Assembly: GCA_015232165.1 (NCBI GenBank)
Contig: JADGAE010000022.1
Location: forward strand, 1 to 13,538
DNA length: 13,538 nucleotides
Direction of reading: 5' to 3'
Source of the DNA: Nitrospirota bacterium
Lineage (GTDB): Bacteria; Nitrospirota; Thermodesulfovibrionia; Thermodesulfovibrionales; Magnetobacteriaceae
Numbering within the stretch: the stretch's first letter is position 1; every line of letters starts with the position of its first letter. The notes below the pieces were generated by a model. The model saw only the letters and a program-made list of their open reading frames with translations. It was not told the origin of the DNA and searched no databases. Below, one piece after another: positions 1 through 7,140 of this stretch. A program made the position numbers and the translations under genes.

Positions 1-48
1 GCACGAAGAAGTCCCCTTGACGCGCCATTATTCTTAACCCTAATGTTC

Positions 49-55
49 TAAACAT
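49..55. repeat. Target-site duplication, left copy (TAAACAT)
   Basis: TAAACAT directly abuts the left inverted repeat of the MITE-like element and recurs exactly at 227-233 next to the right inverted repeat. A seven-base AT-rich direct repeat at both edges is the footprint of transposition. Confidence 0.75.
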
Positions 56-226
56 CTATGGTTTCGCACTTTCTGGATTCCTGCTTGCCCCAGTTGTCGC
101 CAGGGACAGGCTGTGGAATGACATATAACAGCCAAAATAGCCATTTACTGTCATTCCCGCGAAGGCGGGAATCCATTTTCAAGAACTGCATAAAATACTG
201 GTTTATAAAAAAGTGCGAAAGTATAG
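56..226. mobile_element. MITE-like non-autonomous element with TIRs and target duplication
   Basis: A 171-bp non-coding element bounded by imperfect terminal inverted repeats. The left end CTATGGTTTCGCACTTT (56-72) matches the reverse complement of 210-226 at 15 of 17 positions, with an uninterrupted 11-bp core TTTCGCACTTT. The heptamer TAAACAT lies immediately outside both ends (49-55 and 227-233), as expected of a target-site duplication. The interior is itself palindromic: TGGATTCC (74-81) pairs with GGAATCCA (168-175), and GGAATGACA (115-123) pairs with TGTCATTCC (149-157). There is no coding capacity; short ORFs here only translate the repeat. Mobilisation by a transposase elsewhere in the genome is inferred. 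Confidence 0.8.
149..175. repeat. Palindromic repeat of the TCATTCCCGCG...GGGAATCCA type
   Basis: Reads TGTCATTCCCGCG then AAGGCGGGAATCCA, a near-perfect short hairpin. This palindrome is scattered between genes in many bacterial genomes and gives rise to spurious peptides containing SFPRRRES or DSRLRGND, both seen in translations here. A degenerate copy in the opposite orientation spans 74-123. Both copies lie inside the MITE-like element, so they form its nested core. Confidence 0.7.
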
Positions 227-233
227 TAAACAT
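227..233. repeat. Target-site duplication, right copy (TAAACAT)
   Basis: Second copy of the 7-bp direct repeat flanking the 56-226 element. The bases beyond it differ from those outside the left copy, so the duplication is seven bases long. Confidence 0.75.
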
Positions 234-285
234 TTATGCTCCGTTATTTATTGCCCTGGATTGTCCTGACCTGAACGCCCTCCCA

Positions 286-315
286 TTGACCACGTAATAT
301 TTTATATGCTAACAT
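286..315 (+). promoter_or_regulatory. Candidate sigma70-type promoter for the PP2C gene
   Basis: TTGACC (286-291) and TAACAT (310-315) are 18 bases apart, and TG at 307-308 gives an extended -10 (TGnTAACAT). Transcription would start near 322, leaving a short leader before the ribosome binding site AGGGAGG at 333-339 and the ATG at 348. The -10 matches the consensus at only four of six positions. The MITE-like element ends about 60 bases upstream of the -35. Confidence 0.4.
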
Positions 316-347
316 AATTTCAAAAAGATTCCAGGGAGGTTTGTGAC

Positions 348-2027
348 ATGTCTGACGAGTTAGATGACCTGTTTCAGGATAGCGACGACAAGCAAGACAC
401 ACGGTTAACCGCCACAAACGGCAAGTGGAAGGTAATGATAGTTGATGACGAGCCGGGGGTACACGAGGTGACACTGATGATACTGAAGACATTCACCGTT
501 GAAGGTAGGGCGCTGGAGTTTATCAGTGCGTATACGGGCAGGGATGCAATGCAGGAGATCGTAAAGCACCCCGATACCGCCCTGATATTTCTGGATGTGG
601 TGATGGAGAGCGACCATGCCGGACTTGATGTCGTTAAACACATCAGAGAGACACTAAAGAACAGGTTTGTAAGGATAGTTCTGCGCACAGGTCAGCCGGG
701 AGTAGCCCCGGAGGAAGCCGTCATCGTAGAGTACGACATAAATGATTACAAGGAGAAAAATGAACTGCAACGCCAAAAACTAATAACCTCCACGGTGGCG
801 GCCATCAGGTCATACAGGGACATCATGACGATAGAGGGCAACCTGCGTTCCCTGGAAAAGCTGGTAGAGTCATCAAGGTCGCTCTTTGACGTAAACCTCA
901 TCGACCGGTTTTTCTCCGAGGTGCTGGTACAACTAAATTCGATCCTTACGCTGGATACAAACACGCTGACGGATGTATATTCAAGCATCCTGACCGACAA
1001 CAGTATGGACGACCTGATGGTTATCAGCGCAACCGGTCTGTATCAACAGTATAAGGACAAGAGGGTTGCCGAGGCTGTCAGCACCGATGACCTTGCGATG
1101 ATCAAGAGGGCATTTGCGGAAAACCGTGACGTATATACCGAAAAACAGGCCGTCACATGCCTGAGAACCGGAAACGATATAAGCAACCTTGTGTTTATAG
1201 ACAACCGTAACGGTATCAGTCTGTGGGATAAGAAACTGATAGACATCTTCTGTGCACATGCCTCGATGTATTTCGATAGCGTTAAGCAGCATAAAATGGA
1301 GCAATCCTTAAAGTTGTCCCATGAGATACAGATGAACATGCTACCCAGGGACTTCTCATCCGTAGGGGGCAGGTACGGGGTTGATCTCTTTGCTTTTCTT
1401 CAACCGGCAAGGGAGATTGGCGGTGACCTGTATGACTTCTTCGCAATGGATGACAGCCATCTCTGCATTGCCATAGGGGATGTATCAGACAAAGGGGTTC
1501 ATGCCGCCCTCATAATGTCTGCGGCCAAGATCACACTCAGAGCGTTAGCCAAGGTATACAAATCGCCGGAGATAATCCTTGAGGCACTCAACAAGGAGCT
1601 TTGCGCACAGAATTCGGGTATGTTTGTGACGTTTTTTCTTGGAATTATGGATATCCGCACGGGAGAACTTGCCTTCAGTAACGCCGGACACAATCCCCCA
1701 TATCTCCTTTACGACTCCGCAGAACCAAAGGAAATGCTGATTGATACCGGCTTTCCCCTCGGCGTTATGGACGATTTTAAATACTTAAAGGAGGTGGTAT
1801 CGCTAAAAAAGGGTAACGGCATCTTTATATACACCGATGGGGTCACTGATGCCAGGGATGTAAAACAACAATCATTTACCGCGCATACCCTGGTGCCCCT
1901 GTTGAGTACAAATAGAAACGATAGCGCAAACCGCCTGGTAGACCGCATCGTAGACACCCTGAAGACGTTCATTGGCGAGGCCCCGCAGTTTGACGATATC
2001 GCAATGCTGGTATTAAAATATTTGTAA
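348..2027 (+). CDS. Response regulator with DUF3369 and PP2C-type (SpoIIE/RsbU) phosphatase domain
   Basis: A 559-aa cytoplasmic protein with three parts. Residues about 27-150 are a receiver: acidic pair D33/D34, phospho-acceptor D83 in FLDVVM, T114 in RTGQPG and K135. Residues about 155-315 resemble the DUF3369 module often found between a receiver and an output domain. Residues about 318-559 are a PP2C/SpoIIE phosphatase with the metal-binding motifs IGGDLYDF (D360), IGDVSDKG (D378), YTDGVTDA (D497/D501) and QFDDIAML (D549/D550), all intact. The family removes phosphate from serine or threonine on anti-sigma antagonist proteins, so phosphorylation of D83 would control a partner-switching cascade (inferred). 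No STAS or anti-sigma kinase gene adjoins it. The ATG follows AGGGAGG at 333-339, a good ribosome binding site. Transcription is convergent with the chaperone operon. Confidence 0.9.
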   Translation: MSDELDDLFQDSDDKQDTRLTATNGKWKVMIVDDEPGVHEVTLMILKTFTVEGRALEFISAYTGRDAMQEIVKHPDTALIFLDVVMESDHAGLDVVKHIRETLKNRFVRIVLRTGQPGVAPEEAVIVEYDINDYKEKNELQRQKLITSTVAAIRSYRDIMTIEGNLRSLEKLVESSRSLFDVNLIDRFFSEVLVQLNSILTLDTNTLTDVYSSILTDNSMDDLMVISATGLYQQYKDKRVAEAVSTDDLAMIKRAFAENRDVYTEKQAVTCLRTGNDISNLVFIDNRNGISLWDKKLIDIFCAHASMYFDSVKQHKMEQSLKLSHEIQMNMLPRDFSSVGGRYGVDLFAFLQPAREIGGDLYDFFAMDDSHLCIAIGDVSDKGVHAALIMSAAKITLRALAKVYKSPEIILEALNKELCAQNSGMFVTFFLGIMDIRTGELAFSNAGHNPPYLLYDSAEPKEMLIDTGFPLGVMDDFKYLKEVVSLKKGNGIFIYTDGVTDARDVKQQSFTAHTLVPLLSTNRNDSANRLVDRIVDTLKTFIGEAPQFDDIAMLVLKYL

Positions 2028-2041
2028 TAGTTCATCCCCCC

Positions 2042-2094
2042 TAAAATAAAAAAAAAGGGAGGCGGTTCGTGCCCGGGGCGGCTCGCCCCTCCCC
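2042..2094 (-). terminator. Intrinsic terminator of the chaperone operon
   Basis: Read on the minus strand, a GC-rich stem formed by 2057-2065 with 2086-2093 (GGGAGG, bulged C, GG pairing with CCCCTCCC) is followed directly by nine T and then ATTTT, from the A-run at 2043-2056. A smaller perfect hairpin GGGGCG-GCT-CGCCCC (2075-2089) overlaps it. It lies about 100 bases beyond the stop of the J-like gene. Confidence 0.6.
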
Positions 2095-2163
2095 TTGCGG
2101 GGGAGGTCTGAGGAGGGGCGCGTAACGTCGCTGTGACAGCGTAGCCGCCCTCCTTCTTTTCTT
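2086..2163 (+). repeat. Structured intergenic repeat, copy A
   Basis: Shares an ordered set of blocks with 7154-7226: CCCCTTG, a G-run, TCTGA, GGGGCGCG, TAACGTCGCTGTG, then CGCCC and a TTCTTTT-type tail. Its first half also matches the complement of 13504-13538. Loop sequences differ between copies while the stems are kept. This copy doubles as terminator sequence between two convergent genes. Confidence 0.65.
2112..2160 (+). terminator. Probable intrinsic terminator of the PP2C gene
   Basis: An outer stem of 2112-2120 with 2146-2153 (GGAGGGGCG against CGCCCTCC, one bulge) encloses a perfect inner stem CGCTG-TGA-CAGCG (2129-2141). A pyrimidine tail TTCTTTT follows. The tail is not a clean T-run, so efficiency is uncertain. 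The hairpin is also part of repeat copy A. Confidence 0.5.
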
Positions 2164-2196
2164 ATGTTGTTATAGCTACTTATACTCTTCTGCTTA

Positions 2197-2514
2197 TTAC
2201 CGTATGAGGTGATTTATTTTCTGTTGCCGCTTTATATCTTTAAGGGCATCTTCGATCAGATGTGTTGGGGGTGGCGTGTCAAACTTAAAGAGGGCAGGGT
2301 CTATGCAGACATCATCTATCTCCTCGGACAGCAGCCTCTCTATCATCACCGACAATGAGGTCAAGAAACGATATGCCTCGTCTATCTCCCTGAACTTATC
2401 CGGCTGAAACTCCGGCGGATAACGCCTGACCAGCTTGTTGTAAGCTGCATCTATCTCATGCTTGCTAGCCGACGGCTCAAGCATTAACGTCTTAAAGGCA
2501 CTGTCTTTGGTCAA
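2197..2514 (-). CDS. Small J-domain-like protein lacking HPD
   Basis: A 105-aa protein whose first 55 residues follow the J-domain pattern: an amphipathic helix with EIDAAYNKLVRRY (20-32), a loop, then DKFREIDEAYRFL (39-51). The HPD tripeptide, which in true J proteins stimulates Hsp70 ATPase, reads PPE (33-35), so classic stimulation is doubtful. Residues 56-105 resemble no zinc-finger or substrate-binding region of DnaJ. It starts with TTG at 2514, overlapping the upstream stop as TTGA, and AGAGGA lies about seven bases upstream. Position as last gene after GrpE and Hsp70 suggests a dedicated co-chaperone or adaptor (inferred). The fold assignment is likely; activity is unknown. Confidence 0.7.
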   Translation of the reverse strand: MTKDSAFKTLMLEPSASKHEIDAAYNKLVRRYPPEFQPDKFREIDEAYRFLTSLSVMIERLLSEEIDDVCIDPALFKFDTPPPTHLIEDALKDIKRQQKINHLIR

Positions 2515-4499
2515 CGTTTTTTCCTCTTGTGTTTTGGTCTAGTAGTCTTGGTTACCTTGGCAGCCTTGGCAGGGACGGCTTTCCTTAATTTTGATGACAG
2601 TTTGGTCTGCAAGGGCTCCAACCCTATTTCTCCGGCATTATGACGTTCCTCTACCAGATTATAAAACTTTGTGAATACGTTGTTAGAAGAAAATCTGTCA
2701 ATAATTATGCCTGATAAACGTTGAAGGGTATCAACACCAACGGTTTTAAGATCATCCCAGTGCTCTTTAATAAGCACCAAAAATGCACCTTCGTGTATTG
2801 ATAAGAGATGCCGCCGGGGGTCTTTATAGGAAAAATCAGATATGTTTTGTTTTGAAAGATAACCTTCAAACTCAATAATTATCCCCTCAATGCCCCTCTT
2901 GTCGTATATCTGGCCAAACCTGCAATAAAGTCCCTTCCTGGTATAGTGGTTGTCAGGGAAACAATCAAGGTACTCCTGTATATCAAGAAAAGGCTTATAG
3001 GTATCCATGCGTGTCATTTCTGTTTTCAGTTTTATGATACTCCCCTCGATATCTCCCAAAGACAACATATGAACAAAAATTTCAGGGATACCCTGCGCAT
3101 ACGATAGTGTGTTTAACATCAATGCCTTCTGCAGCCATTGCATGACGATTGCATTTAATTTTTTATTGAAGCCTTCCTGCTCTCCAAACAGATTTATAAG
3201 ATGCTTTAAAGAACTGACGCCAGGAAACACCATCGATTCAAAATTTATCAACAGCCAATCAAGCTCTTCCCCAAAATCGGTATGGTATCTGGTCAGAACC
3301 TCCTGGGACAACTCCGTCAACCGCCTGCTTTTTGAGATGTCCGACATTACCATGGCCAGGATAGCGAGCTTGGTGTTCATACACCCCGTCTGCCCTGTCA
3401 GCATCAAAAGCTCCGACAGTTCACGATCCGTGTCCCACAGAAAAGGAAGGTCATTAACTATCTCTCTGCCCATTACTGTAGATACGGCTTTCTTTTCCCG
3501 CTCCGAGATGGTTTGTTGCAGTTTTGCTATATCTGAAAGTATTCCCCGGTAGAGGTCCTTCAGGTGTAATGCATAGCGCTTTGCACCTAAACTGTAGGTG
3601 GCATCCATTATCAAATGTCTGAGCTTACGAATAAGGGCTATCTTGCCCTGGAGGTCTGCCTCCGATATCTTTTTCTCTATGTACTCGTCATTGAGTACAT
3701 CGGAGTTTAGATTGGCAATGCCGTCTCTTATCTGATCGGCCTTCTGACCTGCCGACAGGGAAAAAAGAAAAGGCATCTCCGCCACACAATTGGCAACAGC
3801 CACCGTATTGCCCTCCACTGCAAGTGTACCCAGGTACCTCGACAGATTAACAGTAAACGGATAAAACAGTATATATCCCAAATCAGAGGGGATATCCTCG
3901 TGTATATCGCTTAGGTATTCATCGATCTCCGACAACTTGTCATATTTGACCTTCGTGCCGGTCTTGGTGGCTATTCGGTTGATATATACAATATGCTGAC
4001 CAAGCTCCTGGAGTTCCTTGACTAAATTAGAACCTGACAGCAACTGCGCAAGGCTTACGAAGTGTCGCTTTACGATCTTCTCTGGGGTCTTACAGAAGGA
4101 CTCTAACAGTTTTGTCAGCTTCTTCTGTGGAAAGCTGTCATCCTTCCAGGTCATTGCGCGTTTACGGAGCTCCTCTGCCGGCATACTAAGGCCCCGAATA
4201 TTCATTAGGTATTCAGCAGGGGTGTCGTGATAGATAAAGTCTCGGACGCCAAATAGCAACTTGACATCGGCGGTATCCGGGTGCGACTTTATGGCTGTGC
4301 AATTGTGCCAAAACTCCTGAAGTCGCTCGGGATGTCTCAGGGCCTGCTTTGCAAGGTTCTGCCAGGTGTCATCACACTCCTTCTTATAGTGGTCCTTCAG
4401 GTCTGTCTCCTGCACTTTTTCAAGCCACTGCCAGTATCGGCTACCGGATAGTAGTCTGTCGAGCTCTTTTTGCTCCCGCTTTGCCTTGGACTTATTCAA
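2511..4499 (-). CDS. Unrecognised 662-aa protein of an Hsp70 operon
   Basis: I do not recognise this family. The protein appears almost wholly alpha-helical and soluble, with no signal peptide, no membrane segment and no evident nucleotide-binding motif. The N-terminus is charged (KSKAKREQKELDRLL), and the last 30 or so residues are strongly basic (KHKRKKR at the end), which could bind nucleic acid, ribosome or an acidic partner. The start is TTG at 4499, overlapping the end of the Hsp70 gene by eight bases, with GGAGG just upstream at rather short spacing. The next in-frame ATG is about 100 codons later, so TTG is preferred. Its stop overlaps the next start. This tight coupling points to a role with the Hsp70, perhaps as a client or large cofactor (inferred). 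Confidence 0.75.
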   Translation of the reverse strand: MNKSKAKREQKELDRLLSGSRYWQWLEKVQETDLKDHYKKECDDTWQNLAKQALRHPERLQEFWHNCTAIKSHPDTADVKLLFGVRDFIYHDTPAEYLMNIRGLSMPAEELRKRAMTWKDDSFPQKKLTKLLESFCKTPEKIVKRHFVSLAQLLSGSNLVKELQELGQHIVYINRIATKTGTKVKYDKLSEIDEYLSDIHEDIPSDLGYILFYPFTVNLSRYLGTLAVEGNTVAVANCVAEMPFLFSLSAGQKADQIRDGIANLNSDVLNDEYIEKKISEADLQGKIALIRKLRHLIMDATYSLGAKRYALHLKDLYRGILSDIAKLQQTISEREKKAVSTVMGREIVNDLPFLWDTDRELSELLMLTGQTGCMNTKLAILAMVMSDISKSRRLTELSQEVLTRYHTDFGEELDWLLINFESMVFPGVSSLKHLINLFGEQEGFNKKLNAIVMQWLQKALMLNTLSYAQGIPEIFVHMLSLGDIEGSIIKLKTEMTRMDTYKPFLDIQEYLDCFPDNHYTRKGLYCRFGQIYDKRGIEGIIIEFEGYLSKQNISDFSYKDPRRHLLSIHEGAFLVLIKEHWDDLKTVGVDTLQRLSGIIIDRFSSNNVFTKFYNLVEERHNAGEIGLEPLQTKLSSKLRKAVPAKAAKVTKTTRPKHKRKKR

Positions 4500-6252
4500 G
4501 GTCCTCCAGGGATTCCTCTATCTCTTCCATCATCTCAATAAGGCTTGTCTCAAGGTCATCTATGACCTTGTCATCCTCTTTATCCCTTAAGGCACGCTGA
4601 TATCTCTCACCTATGTCTATCAACTCGCTGCGTGAGGTGCTATCAATGCCCTCTTTGTCACACAGGGCCTTGTACTTTGAGATTATATAGTTTAAGACCT
4701 TCTGGTCGTCATTGCCATCATCTGCGTCCTTGTCCTTGATCTTTCTGGTGCGCACATCCAGGGTAACCTCCTTGCGGTTGTCATAGCCCTTCTGGTCTAC
4801 CGTGATGTGAACGATGCCCTCCTTGTCGTAGGCAAATTCCGTTGTAACGGTTGAGTTTTCAGGGGCGGGCTTTAGTTCAAATAAGAACTCACCTATCAGT
4901 GTATTATCCTTACAGGAAATGCTCTCTCCCTGGTATACCTCCACCCTGACCCCCTCCTGGTTGTGAGACATAGTGTAGTAGCTCTCAGCCCTGCGCACGG
5001 GTATCTTTGTGTTTCTCCTGATAATTACGGAGAAGTGGTCGGCCTTGCCGGTGTTGATATCGAAATCGTCCGCGGTCTTTACGCCCAGCGAGTGAGATGT
5101 AACGTCAAGCAGGATGTGTCCCAGGGGCTCTCCGGTTATGAGTCCGCCCTGCACTGCCGCCCCGAGGGCTACACACAGGTCGGGGTCTACGCTATGCTGT
5201 ATGGGGATGTCAAATATGCCGTCTATAGAGCGCTGGACAAGCGGTGTCCTTGTTGCCCCTCCAACCAGTAAGACCTCGCTTATATCCTTGCTGGAGAGAT
5301 GTGCCTCTTTTAGTGCCTCGTGAACTTTGTCGATGGTCTTATCTACCAGCTCCCTTATCATATCCTCATACTCATCCCTGGAGACCTCGAGGTTGAGATT
5401 GACAGGCTCTCCGTTTACCCTGGTAACGGATGCCTCCTTTACTGTGACATAGGGGGTGTCGGATAAGGATATCTTTGTCCGTTCGGCTATATCCTTGAGT
5501 CTTACCTGCAGTGCAATGTCTTCAGTAGAGATATCAATCCCCGTTTTTTCTTGCAGGTTACGCATAAACATATCGATCAAGCGTTGGTCAAAGTCATCTC
5601 CCCCCAGGGCAGTATCTCCGCACGAGGCGAGGACTTCCTTTATTTCGCCCCGTATCTCAAGTATGGAGACATCAAAGGTTCCACCCCCAAGGTCATAGAC
5701 GAGTATGTATGGGGTGTTAAGCGTGTTGGTCATTGACACGTAGTCGTAGACCAGGGATGCGGCCGTGGGTTCGTTGATAATCCGCAGCACCTCAACCCCT
5801 GCCAGCTCACCTGCTGAGATGGTTGCCCGCCTCTGGGCGTCATTGAAGTAAGCCGGAACCGTTACAACCGCCTGTTTTATCGTAAGACCGGTTGACTGCT
5901 GCGCCTTTTCTATCAGCCGCTTGAGGATGAAGGATGACACCTCCTGGGGCGAAAACTCCTTGCTACCCAGGCTGACGGTTGTCTCCTTGCCTATCAGTCG
6001 TTTTATTGACCGTATCGTGTGATGGGGATAGACCGACAGGCGATTAAGTGCCTCCCGTCCAACCAACATGCGGTCCTTTGGTTCATCAAAACTCACCACG
6101 GAAGGCAGGATCGGACTATTGCCCTCTACGGCGATGATCTCGGGTTTACCGTCTTTGAGGTATGATATGCACGAGTTGGTAGTGCCCAGGTCTATGCCGC
6201 ATATGATTGATTGTCCAGGTTCCTCTGGTGGTTGCCCTTTGGTTGTTTTCAT
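4492..6252 (-). CDS. Hsp70 family chaperone (DnaK-like, short lid)
   Basis: A 586-aa Hsp70. The ATPase domain (about 16-375) has the phosphate-1 loop GIDLGTTNS (19-27), VPAYFNDAQRRAT (132-144), EPTAASLVY (161-169), phosphate-2 DLGGGTFDVS (187-196) and LLVGGATRTP (328-337). The linker region reads GHILLDVTSHSLG (378-390), and the substrate-binding beta domain follows to about 500. Only about 85 residues remain after that, so the helical lid is short compared with housekeeping DnaK (about 640 aa). The acidic end EEIEESLEDLE differs from the usual DnaK tail. ATG is preceded by AGAGGAGGG at good spacing, 13 bases after grpE. It folds or remodels client proteins in the cytoplasm using ATP. It is probably a second, specialised Hsp70; HscA is unlikely because no Fe-S assembly genes are near. 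Confidence 0.93.
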   Translation of the reverse strand: MKTTKGQPPEEPGQSIICGIDLGTTNSCISYLKDGKPEIIAVEGNSPILPSVVSFDEPKDRMLVGREALNRLSVYPHHTIRSIKRLIGKETTVSLGSKEFSPQEVSSFILKRLIEKAQQSTGLTIKQAVVTVPAYFNDAQRRATISAGELAGVEVLRIINEPTAASLVYDYVSMTNTLNTPYILVYDLGGGTFDVSILEIRGEIKEVLASCGDTALGGDDFDQRLIDMFMRNLQEKTGIDISTEDIALQVRLKDIAERTKISLSDTPYVTVKEASVTRVNGEPVNLNLEVSRDEYEDMIRELVDKTIDKVHEALKEAHLSSKDISEVLLVGGATRTPLVQRSIDGIFDIPIQHSVDPDLCVALGAAVQGGLITGEPLGHILLDVTSHSLGVKTADDFDINTGKADHFSVIIRRNTKIPVRRAESYYTMSHNQEGVRVEVYQGESISCKDNTLIGEFLFELKPAPENSTVTTEFAYDKEGIVHITVDQKGYDNRKEVTLDVRTRKIKDKDADDGNDDQKVLNYIISKYKALCDKEGIDSTSRSELIDIGERYQRALRDKEDDKVIDDLETSLIEMMEEIEESLEDLE

Positions 6253-6265
6253 GACGTACCCTCCT

Positions 6266-6859
6266 CTAAAAATCTCCTATAATAACCCTTGCCGGTTTTA
6301 CTACGTTTCCCATATACCGAAACCCGGGTTGTAGTACCCTTTCAACGGTTGGATTGTCTGTCTGCTGACAGGTGCTCTCTATAGCCTCATGGAGTGCCGG
6401 ATCAAAGGGTACTTCCATCTCCCGTATGACCTCAAGGTTGAACATGGACAGGACGTCATCGAGCTTCTGCCACACTATCTCTATAGCCTCATCCCGTCCA
6501 AGCGATATATCCTGATCCCGTATAAAGGACTCACTCAGAAAGAAGAAGTTATCTGCCAATTCCATAAAGGGTTGCAGGTCTTTAATGTTTCTTTGGTCGA
6601 TCCTGTCTATGATGTCCTGTTTGATGACCTCCAATGAGATGCCCTGTCTCCTTATTGCCTTCTTTATATCCTTTATCTCATCGATCAATGAGTCGTCAAC
6701 TTGTATTTTATCGGCTAATATGGTTGTCGGTTCTTGTGGTGCATAGTCAATCAACGCAACGGACTTCCGGCGCTTTTCCTGTGCCTTGTTGATTACATCC
6801 CCTATTCTTCTGAAATAGAGCTCGAACCTCCTGAAACGCTCTTTAGCCTTTTCAAACAT
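6266..6859 (-). CDS. grpE: Divergent GrpE-like nucleotide exchange factor
   Basis: A 197-aa protein recognised by its C-terminal beta-domain signature: FDPALHEAIE (152-161), then VERVLQPGFRYMGNVVKPAR (172-191), which follows the GrpE pattern. The middle (about 55-145) is predicted helical and would form the dimer stalk. The N-terminus is basic (KERFRRFELYFRR) rather than the acidic, disordered tail common in GrpE. In this family the protein speeds ADP release from Hsp70, whose gene starts 13 bases downstream. ATG 6859 is preceded by AGGA at short spacing. It is the first gene of the four-gene operon. The sequence away from the C-terminal signature is poorly conserved, so it is probably specific for the adjoining Hsp70 (inferred). 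Confidence 0.82.
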   Translation of the reverse strand: MFEKAKERFRRFELYFRRIGDVINKAQEKRRKSVALIDYAPQEPTTILADKIQVDDSLIDEIKDIKKAIRRQGISLEVIKQDIIDRIDQRNIKDLQPFMELADNFFFLSESFIRDQDISLGRDEAIEIVWQKLDDVLSMFNLEVIREMEVPFDPALHEAIESTCQQTDNPTVERVLQPGFRYMGNVVKPARVIIGDF

Positions 6860-6923
6860 GATTTCCTATACTACTCGAAAACAAGATGGGCAGTCAAGGG
6901 GGGACTGATTATTTTCCATAAGA

Positions 6924-6952
6924 TTTGTACGGTAAGGTAGCACTCCATTCAA
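6924..6952 (-). promoter_or_regulatory. Weak candidate promoter for the grpE-dnaK operon with a CIRCE-like half-site
   Basis: On the minus strand TTGAAT (6952-6947) and TACAAA (6929-6924) are 17 bases apart, each matching the sigma70 consensus at four of six positions; the leader to ATG 6859 would be about 58 bases. The spacer holds GAGTGCTA (complement of 6938-6945), one arm of the HrcA operator CIRCE. The other arm, nine bases away, matches poorly. CTTGAA (complement of 6948-6953) also resembles a heat-shock sigma -35, but no matching -10 is seen. Confidence 0.3.
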
Positions 6953-7140
6953 GCGTGGTCACATTGTTCAAGTATAGTAAGGACGCCATATTATGAAATA
7001 TAAAAGTGGCTTAAATCCTGGCAACCACGGTTGATTGTGGTGCTACCATGGTATGAAAGTAGAATCAATAATGGAATATTAGAGGGACTTATAGCATATT
7101 TCGATTGGATTAAATACAAAAAATGTGGCATTTTTACGGG

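Noticed and set aside
58..297. Small ORFs (79 and 61 aa) in the first 300 bases
   Set aside because: They translate the MITE-like element and its TCATTCC palindrome, giving the well-known spurious SFPRRRES and DSRLRGND peptides.
1499..1693. Minus-strand ORFs opposite the PP2C gene
   Set aside because: They lie wholly inside a gene with intact catalytic motifs in the other frame, have no ribosome binding site and no recognisable domain.
6860..6897. TTGACT and TAGTAT on the minus strand as the grpE promoter
   Set aside because: The -10 would abut the ribosome binding site, placing transcription start at or beyond the ATG.
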